From NCBI GenBank assembly GCA_027021685.1, contig JALUTW010000116.1, positions 1 to 14,589 on the forward strand: a stretch of DNA of 14,589 nucleotides. The letters run 5' to 3'. The position numbers and the translations under genes are program-made. A model generated the notes under the pieces. It saw only the letters and a list, made by a program, of their open reading frames with translations, ran no database searches and had not been told where the DNA came from. Position 1 is the first letter of the stretch, and each line of letters starts with the position of its first letter. Shown here one piece after another: positions 6,041 to 13,498 of the stretch. Origin of the DNA: Chromatiales bacterium (GTDB taxonomy: Bacteria; Pseudomonadota; Gammaproteobacteria; CAMYNG01).

Positions 6041-6505
6041 CTATTCGCGAAAGCAGATCTCCACGAAGAACTCGCCGGCCTCGGTGGCAAACGGCAGCAG
6101 GATGCGGGGGCCGTCGACACCGTGGTCGATGACGTGGTTTTCGCCGGAGAATACCCGCGGCTGGGTCAGGCCGAAATCGTAGCCCGCCTCGGCGTAGGCG
6201 GCCTTGGCGCTGCCCAGCACCATGTTGGAGATCTCGCCGGTGAGATCGCGGGCGGTGTCGTCAACCACTGTCATCTCTTCACCCAGCATGCGGCGGACGA
6301 TGTCGCGGATGACCGGCTCGGGAAAGGAGATGGCCAGGGAGCCCCGGGTCCGTTCACCCTCGATGCCGATGACCGCGCTCACCACGCCGCGGGCCCGGTC
6401 GTCCCCCTTGACCTGGGGCCGGCCCGGTGTGGGTTCCACCTGGGCCATGGTGGAGAGCACGTCCACCATGGCACTGAGGATGGGGTTGATGAATTTTGCC
6501 TGCAC
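6041..6505 (-). CDS. CheX-like chemotaxis phosphatase
   Basis: 154 residues from the GTG at 6505. The sequence begins QAKFINPILSAMVDVLSTMA and shows RGSLAISFPEPVI, RRMLGEEM, DLTGEISNMVLGSAK (E91 and N94 form the ExxN catalytic pair of CheC/CheX/FliY-type CheY-phosphate phosphatases) and ends LLPFATEAGEFFVEICF. It should act in the cytoplasm on a phosphorylated response regulator. No other chemotaxis gene is in view, so the partner may not be CheY. The start is uncertain. The frame is open to ATGs at 6556 and 6604, which would add 17 and 33 residues unlike the family start. A strong GGGAGGAGG lies 21 bases before the GTG, rather far, and AAGG lies closer. It is divergent from the PhnD-like gene, with the inverted repeat at 6575-6606 between them. 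Confidence 0.85.
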   Translation of the reverse strand: MQAKFINPILSAMVDVLSTMAQVEPTPGRPQVKGDDRARGVVSAVIGIEGERTRGSLAISFPEPVIRDIVRRMLGEEMTVVDDTARDLTGEISNMVLGSAKAAYAEAGYDFGLTQPRVFSGENHVIDHGVDGPRILLPFATEAGEFFVEICFRE

Positions 6506-6574
6506 CGTGTGCGCGCCGCCTTGCAGCCTCCTCCCAATTTCGGCAGGCCCGGCCATTTCCTTAGCCCGAACCGG

Positions 6575-6606
6575 GGATGCAAACAGTGGCGATGGGGTTT
6601 GCATCC
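6575..6606. promoter_or_regulatory. 10-bp inverted repeat in the cheX / phnD-like divergent region
   Basis: GGATGCAAAC (6575-6584) and GTTTGCATCC (6597-6606) are exact reverse complements separated by 12 bases. A local AT-rich patch, CATATAAAG, follows at about 6606-6614 and resembles a -10 on either strand. If cheX begins at 6505 or 6556, the whole element is untranslated and fits an operator for one or both genes. If cheX begins at 6604, it falls inside that reading frame. Confidence 0.7.
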
Positions 6607-6645
6607 ATATAAAGTGGAGATGCTGGCCGGTCGATATGGTTCCTT

Positions 6646-7566
6646 ATGGACAGCCACGCTGAACGGACGATCCGGCGGCCGGCCCGCGGGTCCTGGTTCC
6701 TGGTCCTGGCCCTGGCCGGCCTGATGGCCCGGGCGGTCCCGGCCGCCGATCCCGGCCCGACCACCGCCCGACCCGGGGCCCCCGCCCCCCTGGTCGTGGG
6801 GATCTTCCCGCGCCGCGCTCCGGCCGACACCCGGCGCATGTTCACTCCGCTCGTGGCCCTGCTGGCCCGGCGCCTGGAGCGGCCGGTGAAGCTGGAGACC
6901 CCGCCCGATTTCGCCAGTTTCTGGGAAGACGTGCGCCGGGACCGTTACGCGCTGGTGCACTACAACCCCTATCACTACCTGCGCGCACACCGGGAGCTGG
7001 GGCACCAGGTCATCGCACGCAACGAGGAATTCGGCCAGGCCGAGATCCGCGCCGTCATCATCGTCCGCCGGGACAGTGGCATCACCCGGGTCGGACAGCT
7101 GCGCGGCCGCAAGGTCCTGTTCGGTGGTGGTCGCGGCGCCATGGTGAGCTACATCGCCGCCAGCGACCTGCTGCACCGGGCCGGCCTCAGGCGCGGCGAC
7201 TACCTGGAGAAGTTCGCCCTCAACCCGCCCAAGGCCTGCATCGCAGTCTATTTCCGCCAGGCCGCCGCCTGTGGCGCCGGCCACGTACTGTTGCAGCTGG
7301 AGGTCGTGCGCCGGGCCATCGATCCCGACGCCCTGACCATCCTCGTCTCCGGCGAGCCCCTGGCCCACCTGCCCTGGGCGGTGAGTCGCCGCGTGGGCGG
7401 CGCCATGCGCCGGCGATTGCAGGCCATTCTCACCGGCCTGGGCACCACCGAGGCCGGTCGCGCGGCCCTGAGCCAGGCCGGGCTCACCGGGCTGGTGACC
7501 ACCACCGACGCGGACTATGACCCGCACCGTGAAGTGGTGGCCCGGGTCCTGGGAGAGCGGTACTGA
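6646..7566 (+). CDS. PhnD-like periplasmic substrate-binding protein, probable sensor partner of the GGDEF-EAL protein
   Basis: 306 residues. A basic start (ERTIRRPARG) leads into a hydrophobic core (SWFLVLALAGLMA) and an AVPAAD cleavage region near residue 34, indicating export to the periplasm. The mature protein matches the PhnD group of phosphate/phosphite/phosphonate binding proteins: VVGIFPRRAPADTRRMFTPL (50-69), FWEDVRRDRYALVHYNPYHY (92-111), LRGRKVLFGG (152-161), NPPKACIAVYFRQAAA (193-208) and a PLAHLPWAVSRRV block (238-250). Two cysteines (C198, C209) lie in the region near the binding cleft. No ABC permease or ATPase gene is adjacent. Its TGA overlaps the next ATG by one base (TGATG), so the two proteins are translationally coupled. 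I infer a ligand-sensing, not transport, role. The ligand is unknown. The ribosome binding site is weak. Confidence 0.88.
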   Translation: MDSHAERTIRRPARGSWFLVLALAGLMARAVPAADPGPTTARPGAPAPLVVGIFPRRAPADTRRMFTPLVALLARRLERPVKLETPPDFASFWEDVRRDRYALVHYNPYHYLRAHRELGHQVIARNEEFGQAEIRAVIIVRRDSGITRVGQLRGRKVLFGGGRGAMVSYIAASDLLHRAGLRRGDYLEKFALNPPKACIAVYFRQAAACGAGHVLLQLEVVRRAIDPDALTILVSGEPLAHLPWAVSRRVGGAMRRRLQAILTGLGTTEAGRAALSQAGLTGLVTTTDADYDPHREVVARVLGERY

Positions 7567-10127
7567 TGTCCGATTCACCGCTGCCCACTTTCACCCGATC
7601 CGGGCACTGGTGGTGGCCGCGGAGCCTGCGCGGCCGCTACGTGGTCATCTCCGCTGTGCTCGCCGCCCTGCTCTGGGGCGGCGGCCTGGCGGGCTGGCTC
7701 CACGTGCGCCACAGCAGCGGTGCCCAGACCGACCGCATCCAGGCCCGGTCCCTGGCCAGCGATGCCCTGGCCGACCTGGAAGCCCAGATCCATGACCTGG
7801 AGAACATCCTGAACCGCAGCATCCTGCGTGCCGAGCCCCTGCCCCATGAACCCCTGCAACAGGAAATGGCGGCCCTGCGCAGTGCGGCCGGGCGATTGCA
7901 GCGCACCCCGTGGATCCAGGCCGATCCCCTGCTGCGGGAGCTGTCCCGCCAGCTCGCCGGCGACGTGGAACGCCTGGGCCACGCACTGGATAGCCTGATT
8001 GCGACCCGGGCCGAGCTGGCGCGCTGGTTTCCGGCCATGGGCATCATGCAGGACACCATGCTGCCGGCCAACGAGCAGATGGCCAGCGCCATCCAGTCGG
8101 CCATCGAGGACCTGGATCAGGACCCCGGCCGGAGAACCCGGGTCCTGCGCCTGTTCCTGGAGCTGCGCCACGCGGTCACCCGCATGGTGTCCGAATTCCG
8201 CCTGCTGGTGTCCAACCGCTTCGGCGTGTTCTCCACCGACCCCACCGGCGCCATACGCACGCGCCAGGCCAATGTCCGCAACTGGGCCGCCGCCGTCCAG
8301 GCCACGCTGGCGAAGCTGCAGGTGGAAGCCGATGCCGGACACCTGGGCCTGCAACAGCAGGTCTCCCTTGAGGAAGCTCGGGCGGCACTGGACAAATGGC
8401 TCACCGGCTACGAGCAGGTGATGGACCTCATCCTCGCCGACCGCTGGCGCGCGGACCTGCATCTGCTGCAGCAGGAGGTGGCCCCCCTGGTGGAGCGCAT
8501 CCGCCGCCGCCTGGGCGCGGTGGACCTGGAGCTGGCCGTGGGTTCGGCACGGGACATCACCCGCCTGTCCGAGACCGCGTCGCGGCTGGCCCAGGTGGTG
8601 CTGATCATCGCCGCCGCCGGAACCGTGCTGCTGGTCCTGGGCTTCTTCACCTTCGATCACTGGCTGCTGCGGCCCATCAACATGCTGGCCGCCGCCCTCA
8701 AGGCCGAGGGGGCGGGGCGGCCCGTTCAGGCCCTGCCCCGGGACCGGGCCACCGAGACGCGGGCCCTGGCCGAGGCGTTCGACGAAATGCGCAACGAGAT
8801 CCGGCTGCGCCAGGCCCGGCTGGACTTTCTCGCTCACCACGATCCCCTCACCAGCCTGCCCAACCGGATCCTGTTTCGCGACCGCCTCCAGCACGCCATG
8901 GAGCGGGCCCGCCGCCACGGCCAGCGCGTGAGCCTGTTGTTCCTGGACCTGGATCGCTTCAAGCAGATCAACGACAGCCTGGGGCACGAGGCCGGAGACC
9001 AGTTGCTGCAGGGCGCCGCGGAGCGCCTGACCCGCTGCGTGCGGCATATCGACACCGTGGCCCGGCTGGGTGGTGACGAGTTCGCCATCCTGGTGGAAGA
9101 CGTGGACCAGCTCCAGCAGGTGGCGGTGGTGGCGCAGAAGATCCTGCAGGCCTTCGAAGCGCCGTTCGAGGTCATGGGGCGCCAGCTCCGGGTGACGACC
9201 TCCATCGGCATCGCCACCGCCCCCGGTGACGGTGACGACGTGGACACCCTGATCAAGAACGCCGATGCCGCCATGTATCACTCCAAGGAGCGCGGCCCCA
9301 ACGGCTTTCAGTTCTATTCCGGTGACATGACCGTGCGCATCACCGAGTATCTGATGCGCGAGCAGGAGCTGCGCCAGGCGGTGCTGCGGGAAGAATTCGA
9401 ACTCTACTACCAGCCCATCGTGGACGTGACCACGGGGAGGACCACGGCCCTGGAGGCCCTGCTGCGCTGGAACCATCCCCGCCATGGCATCGTGGCCCCC
9501 GGCGAGTTCATCGAGATCCTGGAGGACACGGGCCTCATCGTCCCCGTGACCCAGTGGCTGATCCCCCGGGCCCTGGCCGACCACCGCGAGTTCACCCGCG
9601 GGGCCTCGCACCCGGTGGCGCTCACGGTGAATCTCTCGGCCCGCCTGCTGGACGGCCGGGTGGCGGCGGAGGCGGTGGCCCCGGCCCTGGCGCAATACGG
9701 GTTCGCGGCCGATGATCTCATCGTGGAAATCACCGAGGACAGCCTCATGCAGCAGGGGGAACAAGCGGAAGAGGCCCTGGCCGCGCTCAAGGCCCTGGGC
9801 GTCCAGATCGCCATCGATGACTTCGGCACCGGCCAGTCCTCGCTGGGCCGGCTGCGCAGCTTTCCCATCGACGTCGTCAAGGTGGACCGATCTTTCGTGG
9901 CCGACGTGCCCGCCGACGAGGAAGCCTCGGAGCTGGTGACCGCCGTCATCGCCATGGCCCACGGCCTCAAAAAGCGGGTGGTGGCCGAGGGTGTGGAATC
10001 CGCGGCCCAGTTCGACTTCCTCTCCCTGGCCGGCTGCGACGCCATCCAGGGCTTCCTGTTCAGCCGGCCGGTGCCCGCCGATGAGGTCCCCCGCCTGCTG
10101 GACGGCCGCCTGCGCATGTGCGGCTGA
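7566..10127 (+). CDS. membrane GGDEF-EAL c-di-GMP signalling protein with large periplasmic sensor region
   Basis: 853 residues. The order is: TM1 about 24-44, a periplasmic helical region of about 295 residues (45-340), TM2 about 341-362, a HAMP-like linker, GGDEF about 418-580 and EAL about 600-845. The cyclase site is intact: DLDRF (461-465) with metal-binding aspartates and GGDEF at 502-506. R493 and D496 form an RxxD product-inhibition site five residues upstream. The phosphodiesterase site also looks intact: E630-A631-L632, EITED (721-725), DDFGTG (751-756), K772 and VAEGVE (806-811). One protein therefore could both make and hydrolyse c-di-GMP, with the balance set by the sensor region. 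The TM-helical-TM front half and the coupled PhnD-like gene suggest control by a bound periplasmic protein, as in NspS-MbaA. Which activity dominates cannot be told from sequence. Confidence 0.93.
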   Translation: MSDSPLPTFTRSGHWWWPRSLRGRYVVISAVLAALLWGGGLAGWLHVRHSSGAQTDRIQARSLASDALADLEAQIHDLENILNRSILRAEPLPHEPLQQEMAALRSAAGRLQRTPWIQADPLLRELSRQLAGDVERLGHALDSLIATRAELARWFPAMGIMQDTMLPANEQMASAIQSAIEDLDQDPGRRTRVLRLFLELRHAVTRMVSEFRLLVSNRFGVFSTDPTGAIRTRQANVRNWAAAVQATLAKLQVEADAGHLGLQQQVSLEEARAALDKWLTGYEQVMDLILADRWRADLHLLQQEVAPLVERIRRRLGAVDLELAVGSARDITRLSETASRLAQVVLIIAAAGTVLLVLGFFTFDHWLLRPINMLAAALKAEGAGRPVQALPRDRATETRALAEAFDEMRNEIRLRQARLDFLAHHDPLTSLPNRILFRDRLQHAMERARRHGQRVSLLFLDLDRFKQINDSLGHEAGDQLLQGAAERLTRCVRHIDTVARLGGDEFAILVEDVDQLQQVAVVAQKILQAFEAPFEVMGRQLRVTTSIGIATAPGDGDDVDTLIKNADAAMYHSKERGPNGFQFYSGDMTVRITEYLMREQELRQAVLREEFELYYQPIVDVTTGRTTALEALLRWNHPRHGIVAPGEFIEILEDTGLIVPVTQWLIPRALADHREFTRGASHPVALTVNLSARLLDGRVAAEAVAPALAQYGFAADDLIVEITEDSLMQQGEQAEEALAALKALGVQIAIDDFGTGQSSLGRLRSFPIDVVKVDRSFVADVPADEEASELVTAVIAMAHGLKKRVVAEGVESAAQFDFLSLAGCDAIQGFLFSRPVPADEVPRLLDGRLRMCG

Positions 10128-10145
10128 ACCCCGGCAGTCGAATGA

Positions 10146-10154
10146 TGGTATAAC
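10146..10154 (+). promoter_or_regulatory. extended -10 promoter for the dCache-GGDEF gene
   Basis: TGGTATAAC is a strong extended -10 located 20 bases before the ATG at 10174. CTGAAC (10124-10129) could serve as a loose -35 with a long 19-base spacer. It implies that the second cyclase can be expressed apart from the upstream pair. Confidence 0.5.
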
Positions 10155-10173
10155 TCCGCATCCCGAGATCCCC

Positions 10174-11889
10174 ATGTTGTCTCCTGCCCCGGATGATCGC
10201 CCTCCCGTGAATGCCGCCGCCCGTACCTCGCAGCCGGTGTTCCGGCTGATGATGCTCAGCTTCCTCCTGGTGGCATTGTTTCCGGTGGGAATACTGGGGG
10301 TGTCCATCTACAACACCGCCTGGAACGACGCCTGGCGCGAGATCCGGGAGAAGCATCAGCTCCTGGCCCAGAACCTCGCCGCGCCCATCCACATCCATGT
10401 CACCGATCACCGCGAGATGCTGCGCCAGCTGGCCGGGGAGCTGGGCCACCTCCGGGCCGGCGATGCCACCATGATCCGCGCGCGCATGGACCAGGCCCTG
10501 TCCCACATGCCCGGCTTCCAGCGCCTCATGTACGCCGGCCCCACCGGCCGCGCCCTGTACCTGGCACCGGCAGCCGACAACCCGCAGGAGGCGCCGCCGG
10601 ACCTGTCGTCCGAGCGCTGCTTCGTGCGCACCCGCACCGAAGGCCGCTGGATGCTGTCGGGCGTCAAGCCCAGTCCGGTCACCGGGGAGCCCACCGTGAT
10701 CATGTCGCAACCCGTGCACCGCGCCGACGGCTCCCTGGCCGGCGTGCTGCTGGCGGAGCTGAGGCTGTCCGTCATCGAATCCCTGCGCCGGCGCATACGC
10801 TTCGGCCGCAGGGGCCACTCCGCCATCGTGGACAACTTCGGCCGGGTGGTGGCCCATCCCAATCCGCAGTGGATGAAGGAGATGCGCGATCTCTCCGCCT
10901 GGCCCGTGGTCCAGGCCATGCTGGCCGGCAAGACCGGCGTGACCGAGTTCTATTCCCCCTTCATCCAGGCCGACATGGTGGCGGGCTACGCCGCCGTTCC
11001 CGAGATCGGCTGGGGCATCATGGTGCCGCAGCCCAAGTCGGAGGTGGCGGCGCACGTGGACGAGCTCATGCGTTCGCACCTGGTGTGGCTGTCCGTGGCC
11101 CTGGTCCTGGCGCTGTTGCTGGCCTGGCGCCTGGCGCGCTGGATCACGCGCCCCATCAACGAGCTGGCGGCGGCGGCCGAGGCGGTGGCCGACGGCGAGC
11201 CCGGTGCGGAGCTGCCCCCGCCCCCGCCGGGGGCGCCCACCGAGGTGCGCCGGCTGGGCACCGCCCTGTCCCACCTGGTGCGGGGGCTCCAGCACGCCCA
11301 CCGCGAGGTGCGCCTGCTCAACGAGTCGCTGCAACAACGAATCAACGAGGCCACGCGCCAGTTGCGGGACGCCAACGAGCGGCTCCAGCGCCTGGCCCAG
11401 ATGGACTATCTCACCACCCTGCTCAACCGGCGCAGCTTCGAAAGCGAGCTCAACGGTGTCCTGCGCCGGCGTGCCAGCGACCAGGCCCCCATGTGCCTGT
11501 TGCTCATCGACATCGATCACTTCAAGCGCATCAACGATCGTTACGGCCATGCCGCCGGTGACGCCGTGCTCATCGAGGTGGCCCGGGTACTGCGGGAGGC
11601 CATGCGCCCCGGCGACCTGCTGGCGCGCTACGCCGGCGACGAGTTCGTGGCCCAGATGAACTGCGACGAGGAAGTCGGGCTGCAACGGGCCGACGACATC
11701 CGCCGCCGCATCGGTGAACTGGATTTCCGCTGGGAAGGCGAAAAGGTGGAGCTGACCGTGAGCGTGGGCCTGCTGTGCGGGCGCAACGCCGCCGGCACCT
11801 CGCTCAAGGAAATCCTGCACCAGGTGGATACCGCCATGTACGCGGCCAAGAAGCGCGGCCGCAACACGGTGGTCCGCCTGGGGCATTGA
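10174..11889 (+). CDS. dCache-HAMP-GGDEF diguanylate cyclase (AGDEF variant)
   Basis: 571 residues. TM1 lies at about 25-46, then a periplasmic double-Cache sensor (about 47-298; note GHSAIVDNFGRVVAHPNPQW at 214-233 and VAGYAAVPEIGWGIMVPQP at 269-287). TM2 is at about 302-320, followed by HAMP (TRPINELAAAAEAVADGE), a proline-rich PPPPPG insert (348-353), a coiled coil (about 372-408) and GGDEF (409-571). The cyclase signature is AGDEF (487-491) instead of GGDEF, a variation found in active cyclases. DIDHF (446-450) provides the metal aspartates, and R478/D481 form an RxxD inhibitory site. A small periplasmic ligand probably drives c-di-GMP synthesis. The ATG at 10174 is chosen because the upstream extension would overlap the previous gene; a GAGAT sequence precedes it. 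Confidence 0.92.
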   Translation: MLSPAPDDRPPVNAAARTSQPVFRLMMLSFLLVALFPVGILGVSIYNTAWNDAWREIREKHQLLAQNLAAPIHIHVTDHREMLRQLAGELGHLRAGDATMIRARMDQALSHMPGFQRLMYAGPTGRALYLAPAADNPQEAPPDLSSERCFVRTRTEGRWMLSGVKPSPVTGEPTVIMSQPVHRADGSLAGVLLAELRLSVIESLRRRIRFGRRGHSAIVDNFGRVVAHPNPQWMKEMRDLSAWPVVQAMLAGKTGVTEFYSPFIQADMVAGYAAVPEIGWGIMVPQPKSEVAAHVDELMRSHLVWLSVALVLALLLAWRLARWITRPINELAAAAEAVADGEPGAELPPPPPGAPTEVRRLGTALSHLVRGLQHAHREVRLLNESLQQRINEATRQLRDANERLQRLAQMDYLTTLLNRRSFESELNGVLRRRASDQAPMCLLLIDIDHFKRINDRYGHAAGDAVLIEVARVLREAMRPGDLLARYAGDEFVAQMNCDEEVGLQRADDIRRRIGELDFRWEGEKVELTVSVGLLCGRNAAGTSLKEILHQVDTAMYAAKKRGRNTVVRLGH

Positions 11890-11895
11890 TCGTTG

Positions 11896-11914
11896 GCCGC
11901 CGGGTGCTGGCGGC
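11896..11914. terminator. weak stem-loop in the convergent gap after the cyclase gene
   Basis: GCCGCC (11896-11901) pairs with GGCGGC (11909-11914) around a seven-base loop, six bases after the cyclase stop. No T-tract follows. The convergent gap (11890-11956) shows nothing else convincing. Confidence 0.3.
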
Positions 11915-11956
11915 TGGGGTGCGGCGAACGACAACGGCGTTTTCCGGCGGGGTCGT

Positions 11957-12952
11957 TCAGGCGGCGAAGATGAAGTCCGTCCCTTCGGCCAGGCCGTGCG
12001 CCGCGCACCAGGCGCGGATCTCCTCCCGTGCCCCGGACGTCCCCACCGCGGCCACCACCAGGGCCGGCGCGGCACGCAGCGCGAACTCCGGCCCGTGCAC
12101 CGGCCGCCCGCGCTTGGTCCCGCCCACCCGCCGGGGATGGATGTCGATGAAGGCGCTCACCTCCACGCCCTCGTCCATGAGCGCATCGGCCAGATCGCGG
12201 CCGGTGGGGCCCGCGCCCCAGACCACCGCGGGACGACGTGCCAGCAGGGTGCGGGCCAGGAAGTGCGCCCGGGCCCGATTGAAGGCCCGCGCACCGTAGC
12301 GATCGCTGGCGCGCGACAGACGCCCGGGGTGGTCGCGCCAGGTGAGCAGCACACCCTCGGGCTTGGCCATGGCCACCCCCGCCGCCCAGGCCCGCAGCCA
12401 CAGGTCGTAGTCCTCCGGCCATGGCGCGTCGCGGTAACCGCCGAGACGCCGGAACACTTCCCGCCGCATCACGGCGGTGGGATGGGGAATGGGGCTCTCC
12501 ACGAAGATCTCGCGCGCGATGTGATCCGGCTCGGTGAGGCCGTTGATCCAATCCACGTACCGCCACCAGCCCCCGGCGCCACCGGCCGCTTCCACCTGCG
12601 CGCCCACGATCCCCAGCTCCGGGCGTGCCGCCAGCAGCGCCACCTGGGTGCCGATGCGACGGGGATGGGCGATGTCGTCGGCATCCATGCGCGCCAGCAC
12701 CTCCCCCCGCGCCGCGGCCGCGCCGGCGTTGAGGGCGGCGACGATGCCGCGGCCCGGACTGGGCAGCAGGCGCACCCGGGGATCCAGCGCCGCCGCGCGC
12801 TGCGGCGCGCCGTCGTGGCTGTGGTCGTCCACCAGCAGGATCTCCAGATGCGGATAGTCCTGGCGGGCAAGGCTCTCCACCGCCGCCAGCAGGTGGTCGC
12901 CGCCGTTGCGCACCGGCAGCAGGACGGAGACGAGGGGCGCGAACTCAGGCAT
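11957..12952 (-). CDS. family 2 glycosyltransferase with C-terminal Rossmann-like domain
   Basis: 331 residues. The GT-A domain (about 1-230) opens with VSVLLPVRNGGDHLLAAVES (8-27) and has LLVDDHSHDG (39-48), the nucleotide-sugar-binding MDADD (89-93) and WPEDYDLWLR (178-187), which carries the acidic pair expected of a catalytic base region. It should transfer a sugar from a nucleotide donor at the cytoplasmic face; donor and acceptor are unknown. Residues about 240-331 are an additional domain: AVVWGAGPTGRDLADAL has a GxGxxG loop (246-251) of the kind found in nucleotide-binding domains such as those of PglD-like acetyltransferases. The ATG at 12952 overlaps the upstream gene's end by eight bases, so the pair is coupled. 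No other polysaccharide genes are in view. Confidence 0.9.
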   Translation of the reverse strand: MPEFAPLVSVLLPVRNGGDHLLAAVESLARQDYPHLEILLVDDHSHDGAPQRAAALDPRVRLLPSPGRGIVAALNAGAAAARGEVLARMDADDIAHPRRIGTQVALLAARPELGIVGAQVEAAGGAGGWWRYVDWINGLTEPDHIAREIFVESPIPHPTAVMRREVFRRLGGYRDAPWPEDYDLWLRAWAAGVAMAKPEGVLLTWRDHPGRLSRASDRYGARAFNRARAHFLARTLLARRPAVVWGAGPTGRDLADALMDEGVEVSAFIDIHPRRVGGTKRGRPVHGPEFALRAAPALVVAAVGTSGAREEIRAWCAAHGLAEGTDFIFAA

Positions 12953-13316
12953 CCCGGGGATGATGGGCGCCGAACACGTGGCGGCCCACGCGCAGGCGCC
13001 GGTAGTTGCGCACCATGATCACCGCCTTGGTCACCGCCGGGACATCCATGCGCTCCAGGGCCAGGCCGGCGCGCAGGAGATACACGTCGCCCCGGCCCGG
13101 CGCGATCTCGATGAAGGGCCGCGGCCCCCCGGCCCCCGTGCCCAGGGCGGTGAACTCTGCATCCCAGGCCACCTCGCGCCCCTGGAACGGCCCGAGGAAG
13201 CGCACCCGCGCGGACGCCGCCGGCAGCGGCGTGAGCACCAGGTGGTCGGTGCCCGCCGCGGCCAGGGCACGGCGCAGGTCGTCGCTGTCTTCGAGTGGCG
13301 GCAGGTCCCCGGTCAC
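12945..13316 (-). CDS. hypothetical protein coupled to the glycosyltransferase
   Basis: About 123 residues from the GTG at 13316, which opens VTGDLPPLEDSDDLRRALAA. The frame runs on to a TTG at 13400, but the extra 28 residues are low-complexity Gly/Pro/Arg, so I reject that start; neither start has a good ribosome binding site. The body has no signal or membrane segment. Visible features are LVLTPLPAASARVRFLGPF, RPFIEIAPGRGDVYLLRAG and a basic end, AVIMVRNYRRLRVGRHVFGA, in a mostly beta-type pattern. I cannot assign a family. Its stop overlaps the glycosyltransferase start by eight bases, which argues for a real, co-translated gene. Confidence 0.65.
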   Translation of the reverse strand: MTGDLPPLEDSDDLRRALAAAGTDHLVLTPLPAASARVRFLGPFQGREVAWDAEFTALGTGAGGPRPFIEIAPGRGDVYLLRAGLALERMDVPAVTKAVIMVRNYRRLRVGRHVFGAHHPRDA

Positions 13317-13460
13317 GGCGCGATTCTGGGCGAGCCCCGGGGCCGAATCAAGCCGGCCGCCCGGGCCTCCGCCGGTCCCGGTTCGAGGCAAGGGCGGCAA
13401 GGAACGGAATCGTTGCCGTGGTTTCCTTTGTTTGCAACCGCCGCGACATGCACCGTCCCG

Positions 13461-13494
13461 GTTAGCACAGGCCCCGCCACCGGTTTATGCTAAC
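13461..13494 (+). promoter_or_regulatory. candidate promoter overlapped by a 7-bp inverted repeat, upstream of the thioredoxin-HEAT gene
   Basis: GTTAGCA (13461-13467) and TGCTAAC (13488-13494) are exact reverse complements 20 bases apart. The first half-site contains a -35-like TTAGCA (13462-13467). The second overlaps a -10-like TATGCT (13486-13491), with an 18-base spacer between the two boxes. A dimeric regulator bound there would block the promoter. Transcription would start at about 13498, next to the ATG at 13499, which would give a leaderless message. Confidence 0.5.
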
Positions 13495-13498
13495 GCCC

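Noticed and set aside
7575..10307. 910-residue minus-strand open frame
   Set aside because: It is exactly antisense to the well-supported GGDEF-EAL gene, with His/Gln/Gly-rich translation and no recognisable motif. A high-GC shadow.
10060..12075. 671-residue minus-strand open frame
   Set aside because: Antisense to the dCache-GGDEF gene, with the same shadow-type composition.
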